The notes: a model not told the origin generated them from the letters alone. 64,000 nt of DNA from Plasmopara viticola (GCA_001695595.3 MBPM02000092.1:62001-126000); one strand, 5' to 3'; shown: positions 42,481 to 55,377, counted from the first letter of the stretch. Numbers and translations: made by a program.

Positions 42481-45230
42481 GTGTTCAGATCATGGATACG
42501 TCTTTTCCATCACTCTAGACGTGCGCAGACGCATTAAAGACACACCTAAGCTTTCATTCGCTAATTTTTAGAGCTGGGATGATGTACTGCAACAGAAACG
42601 TCCTTTCTATCATTTAAGACGTGTGAAGACGCAATACAACCACAATAAAGCGTATATTCGCTGTTTTGAAGTACTGAGATCATATACGGCCATGGATACG
42701 TCCTTTCTATCATTCTAGAAGTGCGCAGACGCAACAGAGCCACAACTAAGCATTCATTCGCTTTTTTAAAGTGCTAAGATAATGTACGGCGACAGATACG
42801 TCCGTTATATCATTCTAGACGTGCGCATACGCAATAATACTACAACAAAGCGTATATTCGCTCTTGTGAAGTGCTGAAATCATGTACGACAGTGGATACG
42901 TCCTTTAAACAATTCTAGACGTCAGCAGACTCAAAAGAGCCACAACAGAGCTTGCATTCGCTTGTTTGAAGTGCTGAGATCATGTACGGCCATAGACACG
43001 TCCTTTCTCTCATTCTAGACGTGTGCAGACGCAATAGAGCCACAACAAAGCGTATATGCGGTCTTGTGAAGTGTTCAGATCATGTACGCCCATGAATACG
43101 TCCTTTCCATCACTCTAGACGTGCGCAGACGCATTAAAGCCACAACTAAGCTTTCATTCGCTAATTTTTAGAGCTGGGATGATGTACTGCAACAGAAACG
43201 TCCTTTCTATCATTTTAGACGTGTGAAGACGCGATAGAGCCACAATAAAGGGTATAATCGCTGTTTTGAAGTGCTGAGATCATATACGGCCATGGATACG
43301 TCCTTTCTATAATTCTAGAAGTGCGCAGACGCAACAGAGCCACAACTAAGCATTCATTCGCTTTTTTAAAGTGCTAAGATAATGTACGGTGACAGATACG
43401 TCCTTTCCATCTTTCTAGACGTGCGCATACGCGATAATACTACAACAAAGCGTATATTCGCTCTTGTGAAGTGCTGAGATCATGTACGACAGCGGATACG
43501 TCCTTTAAACAATTCTAGACGTCAGAAGACTCAAAAGAGCCACAACAGAGCTTGCATTCGCTTGTTTGAAGTGCTGAGATCATGTACGGCCATAGACACG
43601 TCCTTTCTCTCATTCTAGACGTGTGCAGACGCAATAGAGCCACAACAAAGCGTATATGCGGTCTTGTGAAGTGTTCAGATCATGTACGCCCATGAATACG
43701 TCCTTTCCATCACTCTAGACGTGCGCAGACGCATTAAAGCCACAACTAAGCTTTCATTCGCTAATTTTTAGAGCTGGGATGATGTACTGCAACAGAAACG
43801 TCCTTTCTATCATTTTAGACGTGTGAAGACGCGATAGAGCCACAATAAAGGGTATATTCGCTGTTTTGAAGTGCTGAGATCATATACGGCCATGGATACG
43901 TCCTTTCTATAATTCTAGAAGTGCGCAGACGCAACAGAGCCACAACTAAGCATTCATTCGCTTTTTTAAAGTGCTAAGATAATGTACGGTGACAGATACG
44001 TCCTTTCCATCTTTCTAGACGTGCGCATACGCGATAATACTACAACAAAGCGTATATTCGCTCTTGTGAAGTGCTGAGATCATGTACGACAGCGGATACG
44101 TCCTTTAAACAATTCTAGACGTCAGAAGACTCAAAAGAGCCACAACAGAGCTTGCATTCGCTTGTTTGAAGTGCTGAGATCATGTACGGCCATAGACACG
44201 TCCTTTCTCTCATTCTAGACGTGTGCAGACGCAATAGAGCCACAACAAAGCGTATATGCGGTCTTGTGAAGTGTTCAGATCATGTACGCCCATGAATACG
44301 TCCTTTCCATCACTCTAGACGTGCGCAGACGCATTAAAGCCACAACTAAGCTTTCATTCGCTAATTTTTAGAGCTGGGATGATGTACTGCAACAGAAACG
44401 TCCTTTCTATCATTTTAGACGTGTGAAGACGCGATAGAGCCACAATAAAGGGTATATTCGCTGTTTTGAAGTGCTGAGATCATATACGGCCATGGATACG
44501 TCCTTTCTATAATTCTAGAAGTGCGCAGACGCAACAGAGCCACAACTAAGCATTCATTCGCTTTTTTAAAGTGCTAAGATAATGTACGGTGACAGATACG
44601 TCCTTTCCATCTTTCTAGACGTGCGCATACGCGATAATACTACAACAAAGCGTATATTCGCTCTTGTGAAGTGCTGAGATCATGTACGACAGCGGATACG
44701 TCCTTTAAACAATTCTAGACGTCAGCAGACTCAAAAGAGCCACAACAGAGCTTGCATTCGCTTGTTTGAAGTGCTGAGATCATGTACGGCCATAGACACG
44801 TCCTTTCTCTCATTCTAGACGTGTGCAGACGCAATAGAGCCACAACAAAGCGTATATGCGGTCTTGTGAAGTGTTCAGATCATGTACGCCCATGAATACG
44901 TCCTTTCCATCACTCTAGACGTGCGCAGACGCATTAAAGCCACAACTAAGCTTTCATTCGCTAATTTTTAGAGCTGGGATGATGTACTGCAATAGAAACG
45001 TCCTTTCTATCATTTTAGACGTGTGAAGACGCGATAGAGCCACAATAAAGGGTATATTCGCTGTTTTGAAGTGCTGAGATCATATACGGCCATGGATACG
45101 TCCTTTCTATAATTCTAGAAGTGCGCAGACGCAACAGAGCCACAACTAAGCATTCATTCGCTTTTTTAAAGTGCTAAGATAATGTACGGTGACAGATACG
45201 TCCTTTCCATCTTTCTAGACGTGCGCATAC
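42480..45230 (+). repeat. 600-bp higher-order repeat (six monomers), ~4.5 copies
   Basis: The marker ctaatttttagagctggg starts a line-identical segment at about 42,560, 43,160, 43,760, 44,360 and 44,960, exactly 600 bp apart. Copies 2-5 are nearly identical (for example gtcagaagac versus gtcagcagac; aacagaaacg versus aatagaaacg near 44,990). The first copy is more diverged and the last ends at about 45,230, where gcgataatac is replaced by gcaatcgagc. This is a local, recent amplification inside old diverged monomers. Confidence 0.95.
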
Positions 45231-48200
45231 GCAATCGAGCTACATCAAAGCGAATATTCGCTCTTGTCAAGTGCTGAGATCATGGACGCCATAAATACGT
45301 CTTTTCTATCATTCTAGACGTGCGCAGACGTAATAGAGCACTAACTATGCGTATATTCGCCTTTTTGAAGGGCTGAGTTGATGTACAGCAATAGATATGT
45401 CCTATTCATCATTCAAGACGTGCGCAGACGCAACTGAGCCACAACTAAGCGTATATTCGCTCTTGTGGAGTACTGAAAGGATGTACGGACGTTTTATACG
45501 TCCCTTCTTTTATTCTAGACGTGCGCAGACGCAATAGAGCCACAAAAAAGCGTATATTAGCTCTTTTGAATTGCTTAGATGATGTACAGCACTAGAAACG
45601 CCCAGGCTATCATTCTTGACGTGCATAGACGCGATAGAGCCACAACAAAGCGTTTATCCGCTTTAACGAAGTGCTTAGATAATGTACGGTCATAGATACA
45701 TCCTTTCTATTATTTTAGCCATGCGCAGGCGCAATAGAGCCAAAACAAATAGTATATACGCTCTTTTGAAGTGCTAGGATAATGGACGGCCAAGGATACG
45801 TCCGTTCTGTCATTCAAGACGTGCGCAGACGCAACTGAGCCACAACTAAGCGTATATTCGCTGTTGTGGAGTGCTGAGAGGATGTACGGACGTTTTATCC
45901 GTCCTTTCTTTTATTCTAGACGTGCACAGACGCAATAGAGCCACAACAAAGCGTACATTCGCTCTTGTGAAGTGCTGAGTTCATGTATGGACATAGCATT
46001 GTTCTTTCTGTCTTTCAATTCGTGCGCAGACGCAATAGAGCACTAACTATGCGTATATTCGATCTTTTGAAGGGCTGAGATGATGTACGGCAATACATAT
46101 GTCCTTTTCATCGTTCAACACGTGCGCAGACGCAACTGAGCCACAACTAAGCGTATATTCGCTCTTGTGAACTGCTGAGAGGATGTACGGACGTTTTATA
46201 CGTCCTTTCTATCATTTTAGACGTGCGCAGACGCAAAAGAGCCACAACAAAGCGCATATTCGCTCTTCTGAAGTACTGATATCTTGTACGGCCATAAAAA
46301 CATCCTTTTGAACATTCAGACGCAATAGAGTCAACTATGCGTATATTCGCTCTTGTGAAAAGCTGAGATGATGTACGGCAATGGATACGTCCTTTCCATA
46401 ATTCTTGACGTGCGCAGACGCAATAGAGCCACAACTAAGCGTATATTCGCTTTTGTGAAGTGCTGAGATGATGTACGGGCATAGATACGCATTTTCAATT
46501 ATTCTCGACGTGCACAGAAGCAATAGAGCCACAACAAAGCGTATATTCGCTTTTGTGAAGCGCTGAGACGATGTTCGGTCATAGCTAAGTCCCTTTATCA
46601 TTTAAGACGTGAGCAGACTTAATAGAGTCACAACTAAGCGTTTATTCGCTCTTACGAAGTGCTTAGAGAATATACGGTGGTACCTACATCCTTTATATCA
46701 TTCTAGATGTGCGCAGACGCGAAAGAGTCACAACTAAGCGTATATTCGCTCTTACGAAGTGCTTGGATAAAGTACGGTCATAGATACATCCTTTCTATCA
46801 TTCTAGACGCGCGCAGACGCAAAAATGCCACAACAAAGCGTATATTTGCTCTTACGAAGTGCTTGGATACTATTCGGTCATAGATACGTCCTTTCTATCT
46901 TTCTAGACGTGCACAGTCGAAAAAGAGTCACAACTAAGCGAATATTCGATGTTTTGAAGTTCTGATATGATGTACGGCAAATGAAACGTCTTTTCTATCA
47001 TTCTAGACGTGCGCAGACGCAATCGAGCCACAACTAAGCTTACATTCGCGTTTTTGAAGTTCTGAGATCATATACGGTCATAGATACGTCCTTTCTATTA
47101 TTCTACACGTGCGCTGTCGCAGTAGAGCCACAACAAAGCGTACATTCGCTCCCGCGATGTACTGAGATCATGTATGGCCATAGATACGTCCTTTCTATCA
47201 TTCTAGATGTGTGCAGACGCACTAGAGCCACAACTAAGCGTATATTCATTTTTGGAGTGCTGAGATGATGTTTGGTCATAGCTATGTCCCTTCTATCATT
47301 CTAGACGTGCGCAGACGCAATTGACCCACAACTAAGCGTATATTCGCTCTTGTGAAGTGCTGAGATCATGTACGGACACAAAAACGTCATTTCTATCATT
47401 CTAGACGTGCACAGACGCGATAGAGCCGCAACTAAGCGTATATTCGCTCTTTTGAAGAGCTGAGATGATGTACGGCACTAGATACACCTTTTTATCGTTT
47501 TATGCGTGCGTAGACCTAATTGGGCCACAACAAAGCGCATATTCGCTCTTGTTAGGGCTGAGATTATGAACGAACATAGATATATTTTTTCTAATATTCT
47601 AGATTTGCGCAGACGCAATAGAGCCACAACTCAGCGTATAGTCGTTTTTTGAGGTGCTGAGATAATGTGCGGCCATAGATACGTCCTTTCTATCATTCTA
47701 GACGTGCGCAGACTCAATAGAGCCACAACAAAGCGTATATTCGCTCTTGTGAAGTACTGAGATCTTGTATGGCCATAGAAACATCCTTTCTAACATTCAA
47801 GACGTGAGCAAACGCAATAGAGTCAAACTAAGCGTATATTCGCTTTTGTGAAAAGCTGAGATGATTTACGGCAATGGATACGTCCTTACCATACTTCTGG
47901 ACGTGCGCACACGCAATAGAGCCACAACTCAGCGTATATTCGGTTCTTGAGGTGCTGAGATAATGTACGGCCATAGATACGTCCTTTCTATCAATCTAGA
48001 CGTGCACAGACGCAATAGAGCCACAACAAAGCGTATATTCGCTTTTGTGAAGCGCTGAGAAGATGTACGGTAACAGATACGTCCTTTCTATCATTCTAGA
48101 CGTGAGCAGACTTAATAAAGTCACAATTTAGCGTAAATTTGCTCTTGCGAAGACTGAGATAATGTACGGCAATTGATTCGTCCTATTTATCATTCTAGAC

Positions 48201-48800
48201 GTGCGCAGACGCAATCGAGCCACAAGTTAGCGTATATTCGCTTTTGTGAAGTGCTGAGGTCATGTACGGCCATAGATATGTCTCCATCTATTGTTACTGA
48301 CGTAAGCAGACGCAATTGAGCCACAACTAAGCGTACATGTGCTCTTGTGAAGTGCTGAGATTCTGTTCGGACACAGATAAGTCCTTTCTATCATTCTAGA
48401 CGTGCGCAGACGCAATAGAGCCACAACTAAGCGTATTTTCGCTTTTTTGAAAAGCTGAGATGATGTACGGCACTAGATACGCCTTTTTATTGTTTTATAC
48501 TTGCGTAGACGCAATTGAGCCACAACAAAGCGTATATTCGCTCTTGTGAAGGGCTGAGATTATGTACGGCCATAGAAACGTCCTTTCTATCATTCTAGAC
48601 GTGCGCGGACGCAATCGCGCCACAACTTAGCTTACATTTGCTTTTTTAAAGTACTAAGATCTTGTACGGCCATAGATACGTCCTTTCTATCATTCTAGAC
48701 GTGCGCAGACGCAGTAGAGCCACAACAAAGCGTACATTCGCTCTTGCGATGTGCTGAGATCATGTATGGCCATAGATGCGTCCTTTCTATCATTCTAGAC
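45230..48800 (+). repeat. Diverged satellite monomers, right of the 600-bp HOR
   Basis: About 36 monomers with the acgtgcgcagacgcaatagagccac core, tatattcgctcttgtgaag linker and scattered substitutions or small deletions (a shortened monomer near 46,310-46,335). No long-range period is visible. Around 48,790-48,830 the linker changes to acaacgaattgtatcatcat, marking the type-3 subfamily. Confidence 0.85.
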
Positions 48801-49009
48801 GTGTGCAGACGCGAAGAGCCACAACGAATTGTATCATCATTCTTTTGCGGCGCTGAGAGGATATTTTGCCACAGGTACGTTCTTTCTATCTTTCTAGACA
48901 TGCACAGACGCAATTGAGCAACAACGACGTTTATAATCATTCTTTTGCAGCGCTGAGATGATGTACCGCCTCAGGCTCGCTCTTTCCATCTATCTAGACA
49001 TGCACAGAC

Positions 49010-49880
49010 GCTATTGAGCCACAACGAAGTGTTATATCATTCTTTTGCAGCGCTGAGAGGATGTTTCGCCACAGATTTTTTCTTTTAATCAATCTAGACA
49101 TGCACAGACGCAAGAAGCGAATTACCATTCTTTTGCACAAAGACGGTGTTCGGCCGTTGGTTCTAGCTTTTTAGATATGGACAGAAGCAGTAGAGCCACA
49201 ACGTTCTGTACTATCATTCTAATGCAGCGTTGAGGCGCTTTAAAGCCACAGATACGTCATTTCTATCACTTTAGGTATGCACAGAAGCAATAAAGCCACA
49301 ACGAAGTGTACCATCATTCCTTTGCAGCGCTGAGACGCTGTACAGCCATAAGCAGACGCAATAGAGTCACGAAACCGTGTGTTATCAGTATTCTGCAGCG
49401 CTGAGAAACTGTATAACAATAGATATGTCCTTGCTATCTATCTGACAGTCACAGACGCAATAAAGAAAAAAGTATTACTATTCTTTGGACTGATGAGACG
49501 CCGTACACCCACAGATACGTCCATTCTATCTTTCTGAACATGCACAGACTCGATAGAGCAACAACTGAGTTTCTAATCATTTTTTTGCAGCGCTGAGAGG
49601 ATGTTCCGCCACGGATTTATTCTTTTTATCAATCTAGACATGCACAGACGGAAGAAGCGAATTATCATTTTTTTGCACCAAGACGGGTTTCGGCCGTTGA
49701 TTCTAGCTATTTGATTATGGACAGAAGCAGTGGAGCCACAACGTTCTGTACTATCATTCTTTTGCAGTGTTGAGGCGCTTTAAAGCCACAGATACGTCAT
49801 TTCTATCAGTTTAGATATGCACAGAAGCAATAAAGCCACAACGAAATGTATTATCCTTCCTTTGCAGCGCTGAGAGGATG
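49010..49880 (+). repeat. 540-bp tandem segmental duplication in type-3 block
   Basis: The stretch caatctagacatgcacagacg starts at 49,090 and again at 49,630, 540 bp apart, and each is followed by an unusual shortened monomer (gaagcgaatta, then cggccgttg and ttctagct). Both copies share this deletion, so the segment was duplicated after it arose. The copies have since diverged. Confidence 0.85.
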
Positions 49881-50805
49881 TACCGCCACAGATGCGCCCT
49901 TTCTATCAATCTAGAGATGCACAGACGCAATAGATCCACAACGAAGCGTGTTATCATTTTTTGCGGCGCTGAGTCATTGTACGGCCACAGATACCTTCTT
50001 TGTATCTTTCTAAACATGAATAGACACAAAAGAGATACAACAAAGGGTATTATCATTCTTTTGACGCGCGGAGACGCTGTACAGCCACAGATACGTTCTT
50101 TTTAGCTATCTAGACATGCACACAAGCAGTAGAGCCACAACGAAGTGTATATTCAATCTTTTGCAGTGCCGAGACGCTTTACGGCAAAAATTACTTCCTT
50201 TCTATCTATCTAGATATGCACAGAAGCAGAATATTCACAAGGTCGTGTATTGTCATTCTTTAGCAGCACTGAGACGCTGTTAGCCACAGGTACGTCCTTT
50301 CTGTCTTCTTAAACATGCACAGACACAATAGAGCCACAACGAAGCGACTTATCATTCTTTTGCAGCGCCAAGACGCTTTACGGCCATCGATATGTCCTTT
50401 CTACCTATCTTGATATGCACAGGAGCAGTAGAGCCACAACTTTGTGTATTATATTTCCTTTGCAGCGTTGAGACGCTGTACAGCCCCAGATACGTTCTTC
50501 TTTTGGTCTAGCCATAACAAGACGCAATAGAGCTACAACAAAGTGTATATTCATTCATTTGCGGCGCTGAGATGCTTTACACCCACAAATACATCCTTTC
50601 TATCTTTCCGGACTTGCACAGACGCAATAGAGCACAACGAAAAGTATATTCAATCATTTGCAGTGCCGAGAAACTGTACGACCACGGATACGTCCTTTCT
50701 AGTGGTCTGAACATGACGGACGCAGATGAGCCCAACTATTTCAGTGCCGAGATGCTGTACCGCCACAAGACGATCTTCCATATTACCTAGACATGCAAAG
50801 ACGCA

Positions 50806-50946
50806 ATAAAGCCTTAATGAAGTATAAATTCATTCTTTTGCAGTGCCGAAAAAAATGAATTTATTCTTCGTTGTGGCTTTATTAAAAAGATCGAAAGGAT
50901 GTATGAATGGTCGAATAGCGTCGACCATTCATACGTCCTTTCTATC
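50806..50946. repeat. Two adjacent foldback inverted repeats
   Basis: The first has arms of about 35 bp at 50,806-50,842 and 50,850-50,884, imperfect, around gcagtgccg. The second has 20-bp arms at 50,895-50,914 and 50,921-50,940 with one mismatch and the 6-base loop atagcg; pairing extends a further 6 or so bases outwards. Both use satellite sequence for their arms. This is the signature of local template switching or short inverted duplication. Confidence 0.9.
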
Positions 50947-51140
50947 TTCTTAGACATGTATAGACGCAAGAGAGCCACATCGAGTGGATTATCATTCTTT
51001 TGCAGCGCTGAGACTTTGAATAGCCACAGATACGTCCTTGCTACATATCAAGACATACACAGACGCAATAGAGCCACAACGAAGCGAATTATCCTTCATT
51101 TGCAGCGCCAAGATGTTGTTCAGCCACAGATACGTCCTTT

Positions 51141-51158
51141 CTATCTATCTATCTATCT
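51141..51158 (+). repeat. Short (CTAT)n microsatellite in one monomer
   Basis: Four ctat units plus ct replace the usual ctatctatct of neighbouring type-3 monomers, a small slippage expansion of a motif already present in the subfamily. Confidence 0.85.
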
Positions 51159-51589
51159 AGATATGCACAGACGCAATAGAGCCACAACGTTGTGTATTAC
51201 CACACTTTTGGTGCGCTGAGACGCTTTACAGTCACAGATTTGTTATTTGGTCTAGACATGCACAGACGCAATAGAGCCACAACAAAGTTTATAACTATTC
51301 TTTTGGAGCGCTGAGAGGATGTACAGCCCCCGATTCGTACTTTCTATCGGTCTAGACATGCACAGACGCCATAGAGCCACCTCCACGTTCATAATCACTA
51401 TTTTGCACTGCCGAGACGCTGTTCGGACACAAATACTTTCTTTCTATCGGTCTTAACAGGGCAGGCGCAAATAAGCCCAACGAAGTGTGCTTTATTCTTT
51501 TTCAGTGCCGAGATGCTGTACCGCCATAAACACCTTCTTTTTATTTCCCTAGACATTCACAGACGCAATCGAGTCACAATAAAGTGTAT

Positions 51590-52795
51590 CATCATTCTTT
51601 TGCAGTGTCGAGACGCTGTACGGCCAAAGATACGTCCTTTCTATCTACCTCGACATGCATAGACGCAATCGAGCCACAACTTGTTGTATTATCCTAATTT
51701 AGAAGTGCCAAAGCGCTTTACGGCCTCAGTTACGTCCGTTCAATCCGTCAAGACGTGCACAGACGCAATAGAGCCACAACGAAGTGTATGTCCATTCATT
51801 TACAGTGCCGAGATACTGTACGGCCAAAGATACGTCCTTTTATCGTTCTAAAAGTGCACTTAGAGTATTATCTTTTTTCTTGAGTGCCGAGGCGCTTTAC
51901 GGCCACAGAAACGTTTTTTCTATCGATCTAGACATGCACAGACGCAACCAAGCTACAATTAGGCGTATAGACATTTATTTGCAGTGCCGAGACGCTGTTC
52001 AGCCATAGATACGTTCTTTCTATCGGTCATAACATGGACAGCCCCAACAAAGTGTAAATTTTTCTTTAGCATTATCAAGAATTTGTACGGCCACAGATAC
52101 GTCATTACTATCGTTCTAGACGTGCCCAGACGAGATAGAGCCACCTTGTCTGTCCATGTTTACACCAATAGAAAGAACGTATCTGTGGCCGTATAGCGTC
52201 TCGGCACTCCAAAAGAAAGATTTTGCATTTGAAGGTGGCTCTATTGCGTCTGTGGACGTCTAGAACGATAGTAATGACGTATGACGTATCTGTGGCCGTA
52301 CAAATTCTTGATAATGCTAAAGAAAAATTTACACTTTGTTGGGGCTGTCCATGTTATGACCGATAGAAAGAACGTATCTATGACTGAACAGCGTCTCGGC
52401 ACTGCAAATAAATGTCTATACGCCTAATTGTAGCTTGGTTGCGTCTGTGCATGTCTAGATCGATAGAAAAAACGTTTCTGTGGCCGTAAAGCGCCTCGGC
52501 ACTCAAGAAAAAAGATAATACTCTAAGTGCACTTTTAGAACGATAAAAGGACGTATCTTTGGCCGTACAGTATCTCGGCACTGTAAATGAATGGACATAC
52601 ACTTCGTTGTGGCTCTATTGCGTCTGTGCACGTCTGACGGATTGAACGGACGTAACTGAGGCCGTAAAGCGCTTTGGCACTTCTAAATTAGGATAATACA
52701 ACAAGTTGTGGCTCGATTGCGTCTATGCATGTCGAGGTAGATAGAAAGGACGTATCTTTGGCCGTACAGCGTCTCGACACTGCAAAAGAATGATG
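51590..52795. repeat. Large palindrome 1, ~560-bp arms
   Basis: The left arm (about 51,590-52,147) is the reverse complement of the right arm (52,232 to about 52,795), with an 84-bp loop at 52,148-52,231. Identity is high across the inner 500 bp; one visible change is a 7-bp duplication (gacgtatgacgtat) near 52,288 in the right arm. Outer ends fade into ordinary monomer similarity, so the outer limits are approximate. The left arm is in the array orientation and the right arm starts the inverted block. Confidence 0.9.
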
Positions 52796-53887
52796 ATACA
52801 CTTTGTTGTGACTCTATCGCATCTGTGCATGTTTAGGTAAATTAAAAGGACGTATATGTGGCTGTTTAGCGTCTCAGCGCTGCAAAAGAACGATAGTACA
52901 CTTCGTTGTGGCTCTATTGTGTCTGTACATGGCGAGACTGATAGAAATGACGCATCTGTATCCGTACAGCATTCAAAAGCATAATTTTACACTTTGTTGC
53001 GGCTCTGTTGCGTCTGTCAGTGTCTAGACCGATAGAAAGGACGTATCTGTGGTCGTCAAGCGTCTTAGCGCTGCAAAGGAATGATAATACTCTTTGTTGT
53101 GGCTCTATTTCGTCTGTGCATGTTTAGGTATATAAAAAGGACGTATGTTTGGCCCTACAGCATCTCGGGGCTTGCAAAAGAGCGAATGTACACTTCGTTG
53201 TTGCTCTATTGTGTCTGTGCATGTCTTGACGGATTGAACGGACGTAATGGATGCCGTAAAGCTTTTTGGCACTTCAAAATAAGGATAATACAACTAGTTG
53301 TGGCTCGATTGCGTCTATGCATGTCGAGGTAGATAGAAAGGACGTATCTTTGGCCGTACAGCGTCTCGACACTGCAAAAGAATGATGATACACTTTGTTG
53401 TGACTCTATCGCATCTGTGCATGTCTAGGTATATTAAAAGGACGTATCTGCGGCTGTTCAGCGTCTCAGCGCTGCAAAAGAACGATAATACACTTCGTTG
53501 TGGCTCCATTGCGTCTGTACATGTCGAGACCGATAGAAATGACGTATCTGTTTCCGTACAGCATTCAAAAGCATAATTTCACACTTTGTTGTGGCTCTGT
53601 TGCGTCTATCAATGTCTAGACCGATAGAATGGACGTATCTGTGATTGTCAAGCGTCTTAGCACTGCAAAAGAATGATAATACTCTTTGTTGTGGCTCTAT
53701 TTCGTCTGTGCATGTCTAGGTATATAAAAAGGACGTGTGTTCGGCCCTACCGCATCTCGGGGCTTGCAAAAGAGCGAATATACACTTCGTTGTGGCTCTA
53801 TTGCGTCTGTCCATGTTTAGACCAATAGAAAGGACGTATCTGTGGCCGTACAGCCTCTCGGCACTGCAAAAGAATGGTTTTGCATTT
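52148..53887 (-). repeat. Inverted satellite block between two palindromes
   Basis: About 17 type-3 monomers read on the opposite strand (gtggctctattgcgtctgtg, gtctcggcactgcaaaag). The block is bounded at both ends by the same segment of roughly 80 bp, starting gtctgtccatgttta and ending tttgcatttga, at 52,148-52,231 and 53,806-53,887. Both boundary copies point the same way. Each serves as the loop of a palindrome. Confidence 0.9.
52636..53805 (-). repeat. 592-bp tandem duplication inside the inverted block
   Basis: Three landmarks repeat at 592-bp spacing: gacggattgaacgg at 52,636 and 53,228; gtcgaggtagatag at 52,731 and 53,323; attcaaaagc at 52,971 and 53,563. Copies differ by scattered substitutions. 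Six monomers make one unit. Confidence 0.88.
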
Positions 53888-54210
53888 GACGCAATAGAGC
53901 TACAACGAAGTGTATATTCATTCTTTTGCAAGCCCGGAGATGCTGTGGGGCCAAAGATACGTCCTTTTTATATACCTAGACATGCACAGACGAAATAGAG
54001 CCACAACAAAGTGTATTATCATTCTTTTGCAGCGCTAAGACGCTTGACGACCACAGATACGTCCTTTCTATCGGTCTAGACATTGACAGACGCAACAGAG
54101 CCACAACTAAGTGTTAAATTTTGCTTTTGGATGCTGTACGGAAACAGATACGTCATTTCTTTCGGTCACGACATGCACAGACGCAATAAAGCCACAACGA
54201 AGTGTATTAC
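53485..54210. repeat. Large palindrome 2, ~320-bp arms
   Basis: The left arm (about 53,485-53,807, array-inverted) and the right arm (53,888 to about 54,210) are reverse complements around an 80-bp loop at 53,808-53,887. Matching landmarks include cttgcaaaagagcg opposite cattcttttgcaag, and gtatataaaaaggacg opposite cgtcctttttatatac. Divergence is greater than in palindrome 1, so this junction is probably older or has been repaired less often. Confidence 0.87.
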
Positions 54211-55180
54211 CATTCTTTTGGAGCGATGAGACAATGTGCGCCCACAGATACGTTCTTTCTATCGGTCTAGACATGCACAGACGAAAAAGAGCCACAACGA
54301 GATGTATTTTTATTCTTTTAGAGCGCTGAGATGATGAATAGCCACAGATACGTTCTTTCTATCTACCTAGATATGCACAGAAGCAGTAGAGCCACAACGT
54401 TGTGTATTATCATTCTTTTGCAGCGTTGAGACGCTGTACAGCCACAGATACGTTCTTTCTTTTGGTGTAGACATATCAGGACGCAACAGAGCTACAACAA
54501 AGTGTATAATCATTCTTTTGCGGCACTGAGACGCTTTACGGCCACGGATACGTCCTTTCTATCGGTTTAGACATTGACAGACGCAACAGAGCCACAACTA
54601 AGTGTAAAATTATGCTTTTGGATGCTGTACGGAAACAGATACGTCATTTCTTTCGGTCACGACATGCACAGACGCAATAAAGCCACAACGAAGTGTATTA
54701 CCATTCTTTTGGAGCGATGAGACAATGTGCGCCCACAGATACGTTCTTTTTATCGGTCTAGACATGCACAGACGAAAAAGAGCCACAACGAGATGTATTT
54801 TTATTCTTTTAGAGCGCTGAGATGATGAACAGCCACAGATACGTTCTTTCTATCTACCTAGATATGCACAGAAGCAGTAGAGCCACAACGTTGTGTATTA
54901 TCATTCTTTTGCAGCGTTGAGACGCTGTACAGCCACAGATACGTTCTTTCTTTTGGTGTAGACATATCAGGACGCAACAGAGCTACAACAAAGTGTATAA
55001 TCATTCTTTTGCGGCACTGAGACGCTTTACGGCCACGGATACGTCCTTTCTATCGGTCTAGACATTGACAGACGCAACAGAGCCACAACTAAGTGTAAAA
55101 TTATGCTTTTGGATGCTGTACGGAAACAGATACGTCATTTCTTTCGGTCACGACATGCACAGACGCAATAAAGCCACAAC
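54081..55180 (+). repeat. 491-bp higher-order repeat, 2.2 copies
   Basis: The landmark cattgacagacgcaacag starts at 54,081, 54,572 and 55,063, exactly 491 bp apart (five monomers). The unit contains a shortened monomer (gcttttggatgctgtacgg). Copies 1 and 2 are nearly identical; the third stops near 55,180, where aactaagtgtattattttt follows instead. Confidence 0.92.
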
Positions 55181-55323
55181 TAAGTGTATTATTTTTCGTT
55201 TGCAGTGGCTAGACGCTGCGCGACCACCGATACGTTCTTTCTACCTTTCTCGACTCTAACCGACGCAATAGAGCCGCATCCAAGTGTATAATCATTCTTT
55301 TGAGCCGGTGAAAGGCTTTTTTT

Positions 55324-55377
55324 TGCATGTCAAGATCGATAGAAAAAATACGTTTTTTCTATCGATCTTGACATGCA
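55324..55377. repeat. Perfect 25-bp hairpin in satellite
   Basis: Arms at 55,324-55,348 and 55,353-55,377 are perfect reverse complements with the 4-base loop tacg. The arms are made of monomer sequence (tgcatgtcaagatcgatag and its complement). The surrounding monomer is truncated near 55,318. This is a cruciform-capable short inverted duplication. Confidence 0.95.
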
